Both the position numbers and the translations under genes were made by a program. Below, in pieces: positions 28,365-37,658 of a stretch of DNA of 64,000 bases. Source of the stretch: Paulinella micropora (lineage: Eukaryota > Cercozoa > Imbricatea > Euglyphida > Paulinellidae); contig WBZZ01003534.1 in assembly GCA_019918135.1 (NCBI GenBank), positions 112,681-176,680 on the forward strand, written 5' to 3'. The notes beneath the pieces are model-generated. The model was not told where the DNA came from and did not search any database. It was given only the letters and a program-made list of their open reading frames with translations. Position 1 is the first letter of the stretch. Every line of letters begins with the position of its first letter.

Positions 28365-28968
28365 CTAAAAAGGGGCTTGGCGGGAGCCACTGCAGCGCAG
28401 GTGGGAAATTGGCAGCGCTAGCCCTCTGCTCCCTAGCTCGCTGGCCAGCTTGCGTGGAGCCCCAGCAAAGGCGCTGTATAAACTGACTCTGTTGCCCGCG
28501 CAGTACTTGAAGGTGCATCCATTGAAGCTCTGCTGGCATTGCCAGCCGGAGTCTCCACACAGACGGCATGCGCCTTTTATCCAAACATACTCTTTAGCGG
28601 CCTGCTCGCGCTTAATCTCCTGAAAGAAAGTCAAAGTCTTGCCAGGAGCCCAGTTGACAGCGCAACAAAGATCAGCCGGGGCAGCAGTTCAGCTTCTTTC
28701 TACTAATCGCAAAGTCGCTAATTTCACCTAGGCTATAGTCCAACTGTCTGAAGCAGATGAGACACCTGAAGAAAAGCCCTTCACCGGACCCGGCGACGGG
28801 CGATCTAAAGAAGTTCGGGTGCAAAGCGTCTAGGCACGATGTTTGCGTGGAGGTAGGGCATGCTTGCACATGAACGCGGGTACGACTACGTCTACTGCCG
28901 CCCCAGGCGGCATTGCCCCAAAAAAGTTTTTTTAATCCATTCAATTCTGACAACAAAAAAATGAACAC
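28365..28968 (-). CDS. Cys-rich protein, one frameshift
   Basis: The minus strand codes FFRCLICFRQLDYSLGEIS up to about 28675, then changes frame at a CCCC run. It continues as VNWAPGKTLTFFQEIKREQ and a Cys-rich part with CRLCGDSGWQC and FKYC, ending at 28365. The spacings (C-x2-C, C-x2-C-x6-C) suggest zinc binding. No ATG is obvious at the upstream end: the frame opens at a GTG at 28968, so an upstream exon or a lost start is possible. No family is recognised. Confidence 0.4.
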
Positions 28969-29164
28969 GTGATAGAAGGCGCCGCTCCTTTGTCTCGTCT
29001 TGCTTTAAAAAAAGGATCTTTTGATTCGAAAAAAGCCCAGCAGGGTTTCTGCCGGGGGGGGGGGGTGAAGCTCGGCAAGAAAATCGACTTAATAATGTGG
29101 GAGGAAAGGGGGGCGAGGAGGCAGACAAAGAAAGCAGAGAGGGGGAGAGAAAGCCCAGCAGGGG

Positions 29165-29275
29165 AGCAGGGAAGTCGGGTGGGGGGGGGGGGCGTCCCCC
29201 CCCACCCCGTTTGTTCTTCTTCCCTCCACCTGAGCCCCCTGAGCCCGGGAGGCTCAAAGAACAGGGAGGCAGAAC
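29165..29275. repeat. G/C-tract repeat (third copy)
   Basis: The block GTGGGGGG...CGTCCCCCCC, TTGTTCTTCTTCCCTCC and CCTGAGCCC..CGGGAGGCTCA matches the copies near 13.2 and 26.85 kb. The flanks 28969-29164 and 29276-29666 are G- and C-run rich and show no gene. Confidence 0.7.
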
Positions 29276-29666
29276 AGAAGAAAACAAAAAAGATGCTGCT
29301 ACTGAGTTCATGCCCGGGGGGCGCCCCCCCCCACACAAGAAAAGCGGAGTGAGTGTTTTCCCCGGGAAATTGCAGAAAAAAATTCTTTACCCAAAGTTAG
29401 GCAAATATAGTCTACCAGATCGGATTGAGTGACTAGCAGGAGGGAGGGGCGGGGGGGAAGGGGGAGAGAGGGAGCAGGGAAAGGCAGGGGATGGGGGGGG
29501 GGGGGGGGAAGGTAGCGCCCCCTTCCTCCCGCCCTTTCCATCTCCCGCCCCCCCCCCCCGCCCTTTTCACATAGAGTGGGGCGGCCGGTTCATTTTACGA
29601 CAAATTGCGTGTGTTTCTGCCCAAGACTCAATCTCAGAAGAAATACAAGAAAAATTTTATTGAAAG

Positions 29667-30619
29667 CTAGACAAGGTGATTCCTAGATTTGCATATTCGG
29701 ATTGGATTTCGGCAACACTGTGTTGCTATCGCGATATCGTACACGTTCTGTTCTCCCAAGTGCTCAGGCTCAAGCTTATATTTAGAGTAGTAAGACCCAA
29801 TATTGGTTTCGAATTTTCCGTCGCGACGCAGATGGTTTTTGATGAGCTCAAGATTGACTGGCAGAAGTAGACGCAAAACTGCTCGCGAGGCGCCCAAGGC
29901 TTGCCTGCCGCGCGCAGCACACCCTTGTTCTCCTTTATAACTTGCCTTGCAGTTGCCTTGAAGCTGCCAATGCTCACGCACAAGACTCACTGTGTTGAAT
30001 AGGTCGCACAGCACACGTGTGATGTTGGGCAGGTCCATCGTGCGGCTGTCGATGATTGTGCGCGTGGAGCTTTTACCCACTTCTAGCCCCAGTACTGTCA
30101 ACAGCTTTTGCACACCTTGCGCGCGCTCACGCAGCTCTTCGTTTTCGGCCATCGGCTCGGCTGTGACTTTAGCTTGCTTCTTCAAGAGCAGCCAACTAAG
30201 CGGGCACCTGGCTGGTTGAGCCCGCTTAGTTGGCTGGCGCGCTGTGCTTTGCGCAGCTTCTGTTTGGCCCTTTTGTCTCCCGGGCCTAGCTGCGACACCC
30301 CGTTGCTCTTTTGCACCGGCTCCGCTTTGAGTGTGCAGCGCGCGGCAACCTCGTTAACAGCGCAAACGCCAACTGTTGCCAACTGCAACACGCAACTAAA
30401 GTGGCGTGGGGACTGCCCTGGCTGCGTCAGCTCGCGCAATGCAATGCTGAGCGCCGCCGATTGCTCTAACAACACAGTGCTTGCGTCTGCTGCTGCATGC
30501 AACTCCCAGCCCATGAGTGTCGCAGTCTGGAGCACCTTTAAGCTCGCTGCCCGTTCGCGTTTGTTCAAGCAACGCGCAGCGACCGCTCCGAGCGCAAAGA
30601 GAGGTGCCAGACGCGCCAA
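29667..30619 (-). CDS. Unrecognised protein, conserved C-terminal module
   Basis: The minus strand reads MARLAPLFALGAVAARCLNK from 30619 through a basic helical part (DKRAKQKLRKAQR). The frame changes at a perfect 15-bp hairpin (30191-30234) and the protein continues as KKQAKVTAEPMAENEELRER to the stop at 29667. The last 60 residues (NLELIKNHLRRDGKFETNIG and SYYSKYKLEPEHLGEQ) recur as a separate fragment at 31275-31441, so they form a real module. A poly(A) signal (AATAAA on the minus strand) overlaps the end. No family is recognised. Confidence 0.5.
30191..30234. other. Perfect 15-bp hairpin inside a gene
   Basis: GCCAACTAAGCGGGC at 30191-30205 pairs with 30220-30234 across a 14-base loop. 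It sits exactly where the host gene changes reading frame. Confidence 0.85.
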
Positions 30620-30791
30620 GTGCTTGTTTTGCCTTTATCCAGGCCAAGCTGTCCAAGCCCGGCGAGCTCGTGGTCCGGGTGTCGTCGTGCGCTGGCCTGT
30701 GCGCAAAGCCAGCATCGTAGCTTCGAAAAATGCAGTGTTCTGCTGCAGAAAACTTTGGGTGCGCTAGCTGCTGGCCGCTTCGGCCTGAAGC

Positions 30792-31319
30792 CTCAAGAGG
30801 CCCGACGTGACGGTGCTCAACGAACGTGGCGAAATTGTAGCGTTCATCGAAGTTACGCTTGGTACACGCAAAAGGGTGGAACATTGGACGTCTTTCCGCG
30901 GGGATTCGCACACCCTCTGCGGCCTAGAGATCGACTTAAGTCAAACCCCACGTTGCTGGGCCAAGGGGCAGCTGCAGTCGCTGCCCGACGTCAGCTGCTG
31001 GCGTCTACGAGCTGGGCACAGGCCCTGCCTGTGCCCAGCAACGCCAGGCCGCAGAGGAGGCGGCGAGAGTCCTGCAGCAAGCGCGCGAGGATTCTTCCGG
31101 GGGCTTCAGTCCCCCGGAAGAGAGAGAGTAAAAAAACCGCTACTTAAAGGGCTCGCTGAGCCCTCGTGGCTCAGCGACGAAGAAGCTGCAGCATTTCCTG
31201 TTCTGACGTACACGCCAGGTTCCAGCCTGGGCCTCGTCGCCCCCAATCTTCTTACACACTCACTTGGTCCCTTTTTATCTTGGCGGAGCCGGCAGCAACG
31301 TGCAGCTGTCTGCGATTGA
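30792..31319 (+). pseudogene. Restriction-like (CoiA-type) nuclease fragment
   Basis: The stretch KRPDVTVLNERGEIVAFIEV directly after an in-frame stop has the form RPDVxxx..xxIEV seen in PD-(D/E)xK nucleases of the CoiA-like group, with candidate catalytic D and E. It continues LEIDL about 30 residues later. After that the frame crosses three perfect hairpins (31011-31039, 31094-31120, 31153-31177) and loses normal composition. No start codon or N-terminal domain is visible. I read it as a broken gene remnant; the family call rests on one motif. Confidence 0.3.
31011..31177. other. Cluster of three perfect hairpins
   Basis: 31011-31022 pairs with 31028-31039 (12 bp), 31094-31103 with 31111-31120 (10 bp) and 31153-31162 with 31168-31177 (10 bp). 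Loops are 5-7 bases. The sequences of the three stems are unrelated. Confidence 0.8.
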
Positions 31320-31441
31320 GTATGCGCTTTGTCCTGCAAACTCCTCAGGAATAATCTTGTACTTCGAAAAATAGGTTCCACTATTGGTTGCAAACTTTCC
31401 ATCCCGGCGCTCCGTATTTTTCATTAGCTCGAGCTTTACAG
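31275..31441 (-). pseudogene. C-terminal fragment of a 29667-gene paralogue
   Basis: The minus frame reads VKLELMKNTERRDGKFATNS and GTYFSKYKIIPEEFAGQSAY, matching the C-terminal module of the 29667-30619 gene, then stops at 31275. Upstream it is cut off by a perfect 13-bp hairpin (31442-31474). No start is present. Confidence 0.6.
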
Positions 31442-31547
31442 GCTCTGCGCACGGCGCAGGACCGTGCGCAGAGCGCCCCTTTTTGCAGTGTAACCCCTGC
31501 TTGATCGTCGTTGTCCCCCCTCTTCCCCCCCCCCCCCCTGCTCCAGC

Positions 31548-31985
31548 GCGCCTACCCGCGCTGGAGCGCTGGTCGGTCCAAATTGGGCAGCCCAGCTCCT
31601 ATGTATATTTTATAACTGCTGTGCCCGATCTGGACCGGGAACCTCTGCTCCAGCGTGCCTACCTGCGCTGGAGCGCTGGTCGGTCCAAAGTGGGCAGCCA
31701 AGCTCCTATATATACTTTATAACTGCTGTGCCCGATCTGGACCGAGAAACCCATGCTCTAGCGCAGGTAGGTGTGCTGGAGCGCTGGTCGGTCCAAATTG
31801 GGCAGCCCAGTCCCCTATATATATTTTCAACTGCCATGTCCGATCTGGACCGAGGAACTCTGCTCCAGCGTGCCTACCTGCGCTCCAGCGCAGGTCGGTC
31901 CAAATTGGGCAACCAAGCTCCTATATATACTTTATAACTGCCATGTCCGATCTGGACAGAGAAACCCTGCTCCAGCGCGGAGAGG
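31548..31985. repeat. ~100-bp tandem repeat, about 4.5 copies
   Basis: The unit contains a CTCCAGCGC..GCGCTGGAG hairpin, GCTGGTCGGTCCAAATTGGG, a TATATATATTTTATAACTG box and CCGATCTGGACCGAG. Copies start near 31551, 31648, 31754 (hairpin rearranged), 31863 and 31968. The TATA-like box repeated in each unit makes an array of promoters conceivable. Confidence 0.75.
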
Positions 31986-32156
31986 AGGGGGGGAGGGGTG
32001 CAGTGCGCGTTGGCTGGCAACCGCAAAGCTCTTGGCGCAATGTGGACAGAGGAAAGGTTTTTCGCCTGTGTGCATGCCTCGTCCTAGCTCGGCATGCCCT
32101 GTCTTAGAAGCAGCATCATCATCATCGGTCATGTCTCCGTCGTCTGTGTCGCTCAT
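31932..32156 (-). pseudogene. C2H2 zinc-finger fragment
   Basis: From ATG 32156 the ORF codes an acidic start (MSDTDDGDMTDDDDAASK), then one finger, MHTGEKPFLCPHCAKSFAVA, which is cut off after ALHPSP by the tandem repeats. The finger is nearly identical to the second finger of the protein at 35466-36116 (CPHCAKSFAVASRRALH), also at the DNA level. It is therefore a duplicated piece with a new N-terminus. Confidence 0.6.
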
Positions 32157-32579
32157 CCTGTCATCATTTGCAACAGGTGAATTGTCGTCGACGGGTACGA
32201 ATTGGCGCCGCCCGACTCGAACAGAGAGACGGGCCTGGGCAGCCCCCGCATCAGCAGGACCCTGCGGGGCGCCCGCCGTGCCTGAGCGCCCGCTGCCATG
32301 GCCGCTGCCATTTTTGGGCGTGTGGAAAGGAGGGGGGGGGGGGGGGGTTTGCGCCGCGCGGGGGCTCTCTTAATATTACAAGAAGAAAAGAAACCTAATC
32401 GAGGGGACAAAGCTCTGTCCCTTCCTCTTCCCCCTTTCCTTCCCTCCTCGCCTGTCTCCCTCTCCCTTCCCCCCCCCCTTTTTTTGCAGCTGTTTGTGTG
32501 CAAACAATACAATTGCTCAGAAGTTGTAGCATGGTAAGAGAAAAACGTCCTGAGCATTGTTATATTTTGTGCTCAGCTT

Positions 32580-35012
32580 CTAAATGAGCGCAACAAACGA
32601 GCGCAACAAACGTTGAAGGGCGGGAATATCATCTATGTCCTCTTCTTCCTCATCTATGTCCTCTTCTTGCTCATCTATGTCCTCTTCTTGCTCATCTATG
32701 TCCTCTTCTTCCTCGTCGATGTCCTCTTCTTGCTCATCTATGTCCTCTTCTTGCTCATCTATGTCGTCTTCTTGCTCATCCGTATCCTCTTCTTGCTCAT
32801 TCGTGTCCTCCCTCACTTTTGTTACTGGCCGAAGCAAAACCAATTTTTTGCACCATTTTGTTGTTGTGTGGAGTTTAGGTACGTTAAGTTTAGGCATGTT
32901 ACTGTTCCCCGAAAAATCCAGGGTGAACCTCCAGCGGCATTGAAAGCCCGACGGTACGGTAAAGCTCTGTAAACCGGGGCAGTCGGTAAAAGTCACCTTG
33001 AGCTCTTGGCTGATATCCCAGCCCTCGGGCATGGAAAAATCTTTCAAGAGCGGCAAGCCTCCGAAACAAAGCTCTGCCTTCTGGCACCGAAGCCAGAAAG
33101 GTAGGCGGATAGTCTCGAGCTTGTAACAAAAGCCTGCTGTTAGCGTCAATTTGCGTTTAACCCGCCAATGGGCGCTCTCTAAGCAAAGGCTTTGAAGATT
33201 CTTTAAACTCTCCAATCCCAGGCCTGCCTCATTGCACCTGAGCTGGGGCAGAATAAAATTCTTTAGCTGTTTACAATGCGCAAGAAATGCAACAAACTTT
33301 TTTTGGCTGACCTCCGTCGACAAGCAAACTTGTTCTAGCAGTTGACAGTCTCTGATGTATAAGGTAAGATCCTTCATCTTCTTTTGGTCTGGACTGAGGA
33401 AAAGGGTTTTTATGTCACTCCTCACTAGCTCAATATGCATGTTCACCCCCGCGGCTAGGATCTGTAGGTCTGCCGCCCCCTTTCCGTCCTCGTGGGCGCT
33501 TGAATACCGAGAAACACGGGTCTCTGTAAGATCGGGTTGTCGTTGTTTAACTTTGGTCGCAGGCGCGCTGGCAGTGCGAATACTTTGGAGCCGAGGGCAG
33601 GATTCGACTTTGAGTCTGAGACAGCTGCCCTCGACCGCGAGGTCGAGGGCGAGGTCGAGAGCAGCTGGTCCAAAGCGTGCGGGGAGAACGAGCTCGCGGA
33701 GTTCATCTAAGCTATGAAGTTCAACGGAGGCCTTCTGGCATGCGAGGTGGGTTGGTAATCCGATAGTTTCAAGCTTATGGCAATATTTGAATTTTGCCTT
33801 GTACTCATCGCCCGTGATCTTCCAGAGCGCGGGCTGGCTAAGCTTGCTGAGGCTATCCAAGGTATAGAAGAGAAGCTCAGCCTTTTGGCACCGCAGTTGG
33901 TTGGGCAAAGCGATCTTGGCTAGTTTGTCGCAACGGAGGATTTCCAATTTACTTTCTTCTACGAGGTTGAGGTCGCGTGGTAAGCTGACCTGCTCTAGGC
34001 CAGAGCATTCAGCTATTTTCAGACCAAGGCGTGTCAATGACGCCCTGTCTTTTAAACAATAGAGGCTGAGGGCCTTGGCATAACAACTCACAACTGATAC
34101 ATCCCAGATGCCAGCGGCGTAGATATCCAAGCCCTTGCCCTCCCTGCCCGATCTGCTGAGCTGCAGGACTGCCGGTCGTAGCGTTGGGTCAACGCTACGG
34201 GTTCTTGGTAGCGCCGCGCTTACCTCGACCCTCCGCAGCTTTAGGCTCCAGTGCACCTGCAGTGCAAAACCGTCCGAGGCCGCAGACCTTTTGTCGTCAG
34301 GGTGCTGGCTAAAAACAAACCGCTTGAGCTCGAAGCAGTCGTCCAACTTGAGAGCGTTCTGCTCCGACAGCCTGAGCCGGAGGTGCACCAAGCAAATTTC
34401 CTCACTGAGGCATTTCTTTATGACTAGCGCTTCCTTTTTTTCTAGCCGAAGCTTTAGGTTGTGCAAGCACAGGTGTTTTATGCGTGGATAACCATAAACA
34501 TCAGCATCACAGAGCTCTACCAAAGGAAAGTAGTTCCCGTTCTCCTGGGTGAGAATCGTGTCATTGTTCTGGTTGGACGCGTCGTCTCCTGACAGGGCTA
34601 AACTCAGCAGATCCCACCAGTCTCTGCCCCGTAGTAGACTATTGAACCTCGACTGATCTGAGGCTTCCTTGTGCGTCTGCAGCACGTGAACAACCGCCGA
34701 TTCTGCTGCGGCCCAATAATCGCTTTTTGCCCTGCTGCGAGGTCGGGGGACGGGCAGAGGGCTCGGCAATGTATTTTGCGGTCCTCCGCGATCCGACTGA
34801 CAAGCCCGATCGCGTTATCTTGCAGTAACAAGGGTGTTTCCTCCTTTCCGTTGTAATAATAGTGAAGCAGCATGGAAGCCAGCAGCGCAGCCCCCTCTCG
34901 CAGCCTAGCTTTCTTGGCGGGTAGTTGTGCTTGGTTGCATAAAGCAACGCCTCGCCCTCCGGTCTGAGATACAAGGTTGTTAGCTGCTCGCGAATGTCGT
35001 CTGGGAGATCAA
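32580..35012 (-). CDS. F-box/LRR-like protein with acidic tail
   Basis: The intact part is an ORF of 729 codons from 34769 to 32580. Upstream, two more frames continue the same protein to about 35012: IFDLPDDIREQLTTLYLRPE, which looks like an F-box core, then EGAALLASMLLHYYYNGKEE. Hence one or two frame changes near 34915 and 34770. The body has degenerate leucine-rich repeats (CxxLETIxLPxxLxCQKAEL recurs several times). The C-terminus is a (DEQEEDI)n-type acidic repeat before DIPALQRLLRSF. F-box/LRR proteins usually recruit substrates to SCF ubiquitin ligases; that role is inference. No ATG is seen at the far 5' end. A piece resembling 33100-33150 recurs at 35070-35125. Confidence 0.65.
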
Positions 35013-35261
35013 AAATTCTGTGAGATATTCTTTCTCAAACCTTGCGTCTTTTTACAAAGGGGAGTGGAAAGGAAGGAGGCGGATAGTCTCAAGCTCGTAA
35101 CAAAAAGTCTGCTGGTAGCGTCAATTGGGCGGCCTCTGCACAAAACTTTGGGGGAGGGGGGGGGGGGGAAGAGAGAGAGAGAGAAATGTGGGCGGGGGAC
35201 TTGCTGCAATTCCTCCTCTGAAGTTTTAGCCTGGAAAGAGAGAAAAACGTCTCGTTCCAGG

Positions 35262-35440
35262 CTAAAAATGCGGCATGTACCAGACGAGCCACTGGGGATC
35301 AAAGACCTGTCGCTGGACTTGGACCGCCTTGTCGCCGTCGGTCTCGAAGCTAGTGTCGGTGAGGCAGAGCATGCCCTGCAGGCAGCGCCGCCCGCTCAGC
35401 GCCGGGTCGATCAGGGAACCCCCAGGAACTGAGAAAAAAA
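35262..35440 (-). CDS. Short ORF or last exon
   Basis: The minus frame codes PGGSLIDPALSGRRCLQGML and CLTDTSFETDGDKAVQVQRQ, ending WLVWYMPHF at a stop inside a perfect 13-bp hairpin (35224-35236 with 35255-35267). Composition is convincingly protein-like. No ATG starts it, but TTTTTTTCTCAG precedes it, which could be a splice acceptor. It may be a terminal exon or a gene fragment. Confidence 0.35.
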
Positions 35441-35465
35441 GTTTCTTTTAATAAAAAACGTGAAT

Positions 35466-36116
35466 TTACTTTATAATACGCTTCGACGCCGGGGGGTTTT
35501 TGGGGAGGGGCGGCGGGTGCTTTTTTCTGCGGTGTCTTTGTAAAAGGTGGTTGGCGTAATAAGGCTTGCCGCAGTCTCCGCAGGCGTAAGGCCTCACGAG
35601 CGTATGCTTCCGCCGGGTGTGCATGGTGAGGAGGTATTTATTAAAAAAGCCTTGTCCGCAAAAGTCACAAACCCAAGACTTTTCTGTCCAATGCACGCGC
35701 TCGACGTGAGTCCGCAGCTGAGCCGGAGCAGCAAAGGTGAGCGGGCAATGCTGGCAGGTAAAGGGCTTTTGTCCCGTGTGTCTTCGCAGGTGCAGTGCGC
35801 GTCGGCTGGCAACCGCAAAGCTCTTGGCGCAATGCGGACAGGGGAAAGGTTTTTTGCCGGTGTGCATGCGTCGTCGGTGGACGGTAAGGTCGTGGGATCC
35901 CGCGAAGGCTCGGCCGCAGTCTCCGCAGACATGTTCCTTTCGTTGTCGTGTGGCAGTGGCGGTGGTGGTGGTGAGAGGTGGGGGGTGGGGTCCAGCCTCC
36001 CCGCTGGAGACTGGAATTAGTAGCGGAAGGGGTTCCGTCAGGGGCTCGAGCTCCGTCAGAGGCTCAAGCTCGAGCTCGAGCTCGAGCCAGTATTCGGGTA
36101 TGGATGACGTCTCCAT
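35466..36116 (-). CDS. C2H2 zinc-finger protein, five fingers
   Basis: The 216-residue ORF starts at ATG 36116 (METSSIPEYWLELELELEPL), with a repetitive Leu/Glu N-terminus coded by a GAGCTC repeat and a Pro/Thr-rich linker. Five consecutive C2H2 fingers follow: HVCGDCGRAF...H, FPCPHCAKSF...H, FTCQHCPLTF...H, WVCDFCGQGF...H and YACGDCGKPY...H, joined by TGKKPF/TGQKPF-type linkers in the first two gaps. The tail is basic and Pro-rich. Such proteins bind DNA or RNA, so a transcription-factor role in the nucleus is likely. An earlier in-frame start at 36227 would only add poly-G-encoded residues. A one-finger fragment of a relative lies at 31932-32156. Confidence 0.85.
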   Translation of the reverse strand: METSSIPEYWLELELELEPLTELEPLTEPLPLLIPVSSGEAGPHPPPLTTTTATATRQRKEHVCGDCGRAFAGSHDLTVHRRRMHTGKKPFPCPHCAKSFAVASRRALHLRRHTGQKPFTCQHCPLTFAAPAQLRTHVERVHWTEKSWVCDFCGQGFFNKYLLTMHTRRKHTLVRPYACGDCGKPYYANHLLQRHRRKKHPPPLPKNPPASKRIIK

Positions 36117-36315
36117 CCTGCCGACCCTTGTTTTCCTTTTCTGTTCCGCTGCCAGCGGGGGCTGGCAGAGAGACAATGAGGGGAGGGGAGCACCCCCCCC
36201 CCCCCCCCTTTCACACACGCTCCACACATACTCCTTTCCCCCCGTGGTTGCATGTGTACATTTTCTTTATTGGACAAAGTCTGACATACAGGCAGACACC
36301 GAAGCACCGCAGAAA

Positions 36316-36792
36316 TTAGCGATCTGCTAACCACCGATCTTGTACGTTTTCGCTTTCCCTACCTCTGCGAATGACAATGCGCAGGAGTTTGCTGTCTCTG
36401 TAAATTTCTTGGTACAGTACGTCGTCTTCTTTGGTAGAAAAGATGACTACTTCGAGTGGCTTGCCTTTGTGCCCGCTCTTTTCCCGTGCAGCGGCACACA
36501 GGCTTTCCATCTCTGCCTCTTTACAGTCGTTCTTGCTGATGGCTGTCATGACGACCAAACGCTCTATGTGGCTAGGATGGTTAATAGTCTGGGTTTGCTG
36601 CTTTGTTTTGACATCCTGGCCCGTGACTAGCTGTCCTGTTTTGTGCAGCCCCCGCTGGCAGCGACTGACTCGGGTGGGTAGTAGCTGAGACTCGTAGTTC
36701 TGCTGCCAGCTCCAGCGGCTGGCTGCTTTGGAAGCATCGATGGCTTTTCCGTTTTCTTGGATGTAAGGCTGTTCTCTGGTCCTACTTTTCAA
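36316..36792 (-). CDS. Unrecognised 158-residue protein
   Basis: The ORF begins at ATG 36792 (MKSRTREQPYIQENGKAIDA). It is basic and Gln/Arg-rich in the first half, and its second half has an alternating alpha/beta look (HKGKPLEVVIFSTKEDDVLY, SKLLRIVIRRG). No signal peptide, membrane segment or Cys cluster is present. A TTTCTTTATTGG stretch just downstream may serve as its poly(A) region. It is divergent from the interrupted gene that starts at 36948. No family is recognised. Confidence 0.55.
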   Translation of the reverse strand: MKSRTREQPYIQENGKAIDASKAASRWSWQQNYESQLLPTRVSRCQRGLHKTGQLVTGQDVKTKQQTQTINHPSHIERLVVMTAISKNDCKEAEMESLCAAAREKSGHKGKPLEVVIFSTKEDDVLYQEIYRDSKLLRIVIRRGRESENVQDRWLADR

Positions 36793-36947
36793 AACAAATG
36801 GTAAAAATAGGGGGGGGGGGCACTCCCCCCCCTCAAAGGTGCTGGGAAAGGGGAGTGCCCCCCCCCCCCCCTCCTCCCCCTTCCCCCCCCCCCCCCCGCG
36901 AGGATGCGCGGGGGGAAAGAGGGTACAAAAGGCGAGAGAGACACAGA

Positions 36948-37289
36948 ATGGCAGCCTCGAAGGCCTTGTTTGACGTAGAACTTCTGGGTGTGTACCTAAG
37001 GCACGGACACGAGTCGGCGGTAGGGTGGGGTGAGTGCTCGGCGGACAGTAGTTGCAGAGTGCGCGAGCTGAGCGTTGCGCCGACCAAGGGGTCGGCGCAG
37101 CTCGCGTTTAGCCGTGCTTGGCAGATCCAAGCCAAGACTTTGCAAATGTGCCAGCCGTGTTTGGTGCGGCGACGCTGTGGTACTACCCGCTGTGCCGTGT
37201 TCCGAGCCAGTGCCGTGGACAGAGTGGTGCTGCAGCTGCCTTCCCGAACGAGCGGGCGGTTGGAAGACTATGCGCCCAGATGCGCCTAC
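36948..37289 (+). CDS. 5' part of a viral gene split by a transposon
   Basis: The frame starts at ATG 36948 (MAASKALFDVELLGVYLRHG) and runs 114 codons to ...CAY at 37289, where the transposon begins. The transposon adds only N-K-stop. The piece has several Cys (CQPCLVRRRCGTTRC) and no clear domain. With the element and one CTAC copy removed, the codon series TGC GCC TAC GCC GTG continues in frame into 48121 onward. The intact gene would be about 1.7 kb. As it stands, only a short N-terminal product could be made. Confidence 0.7.
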
Positions 37290-37443
37290 AACAAGTGATT
37301 CGGCCAAATGTGGGATATCAATTTTTCCGAAATTGTCCTACAGGTGATTTTGCACTTTTTGATTCAGACATTGAAAATGTGTTTTATTTAGTAAAAATAA
37401 TCTTGAATAAGCTGAATAACGTATTAAAAATGATTTGCCAGTT
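37290..37443 (+). repeat. Left terminal inverted repeat
   Basis: It matches the reverse complement of 47964-48116 with only a few substitutions and one-base gaps. It ends at about GATTTGCCAGTT, after which the two sides diverge. Confidence 0.92.
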
Positions 37444-37658
37444 ATATTGAAGCTAAATTGTGTCAATACATTGACTGATCCAGACACCTGCTGTGAGGGG
37501 GGGGGGGCCGGGGGGGGGGGGGGTGGGGGGGGCCGGGGGGGGGGGGGAGGCACCGGGAGGAGTAAAAAAAGAGAATACATTTTAATCACACAATACATTC
37601 TTTTTATTTTTCAAATAAATCTAATTTTTAGTATTTTTGAGAAACTTCAACGCTCAAC

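Noticed and set aside
30396-30911. 171-codon minus-strand ORF
   Set aside because: It is antisense to the RPDV..IEV nuclease-like frame and shows no recognisable features.
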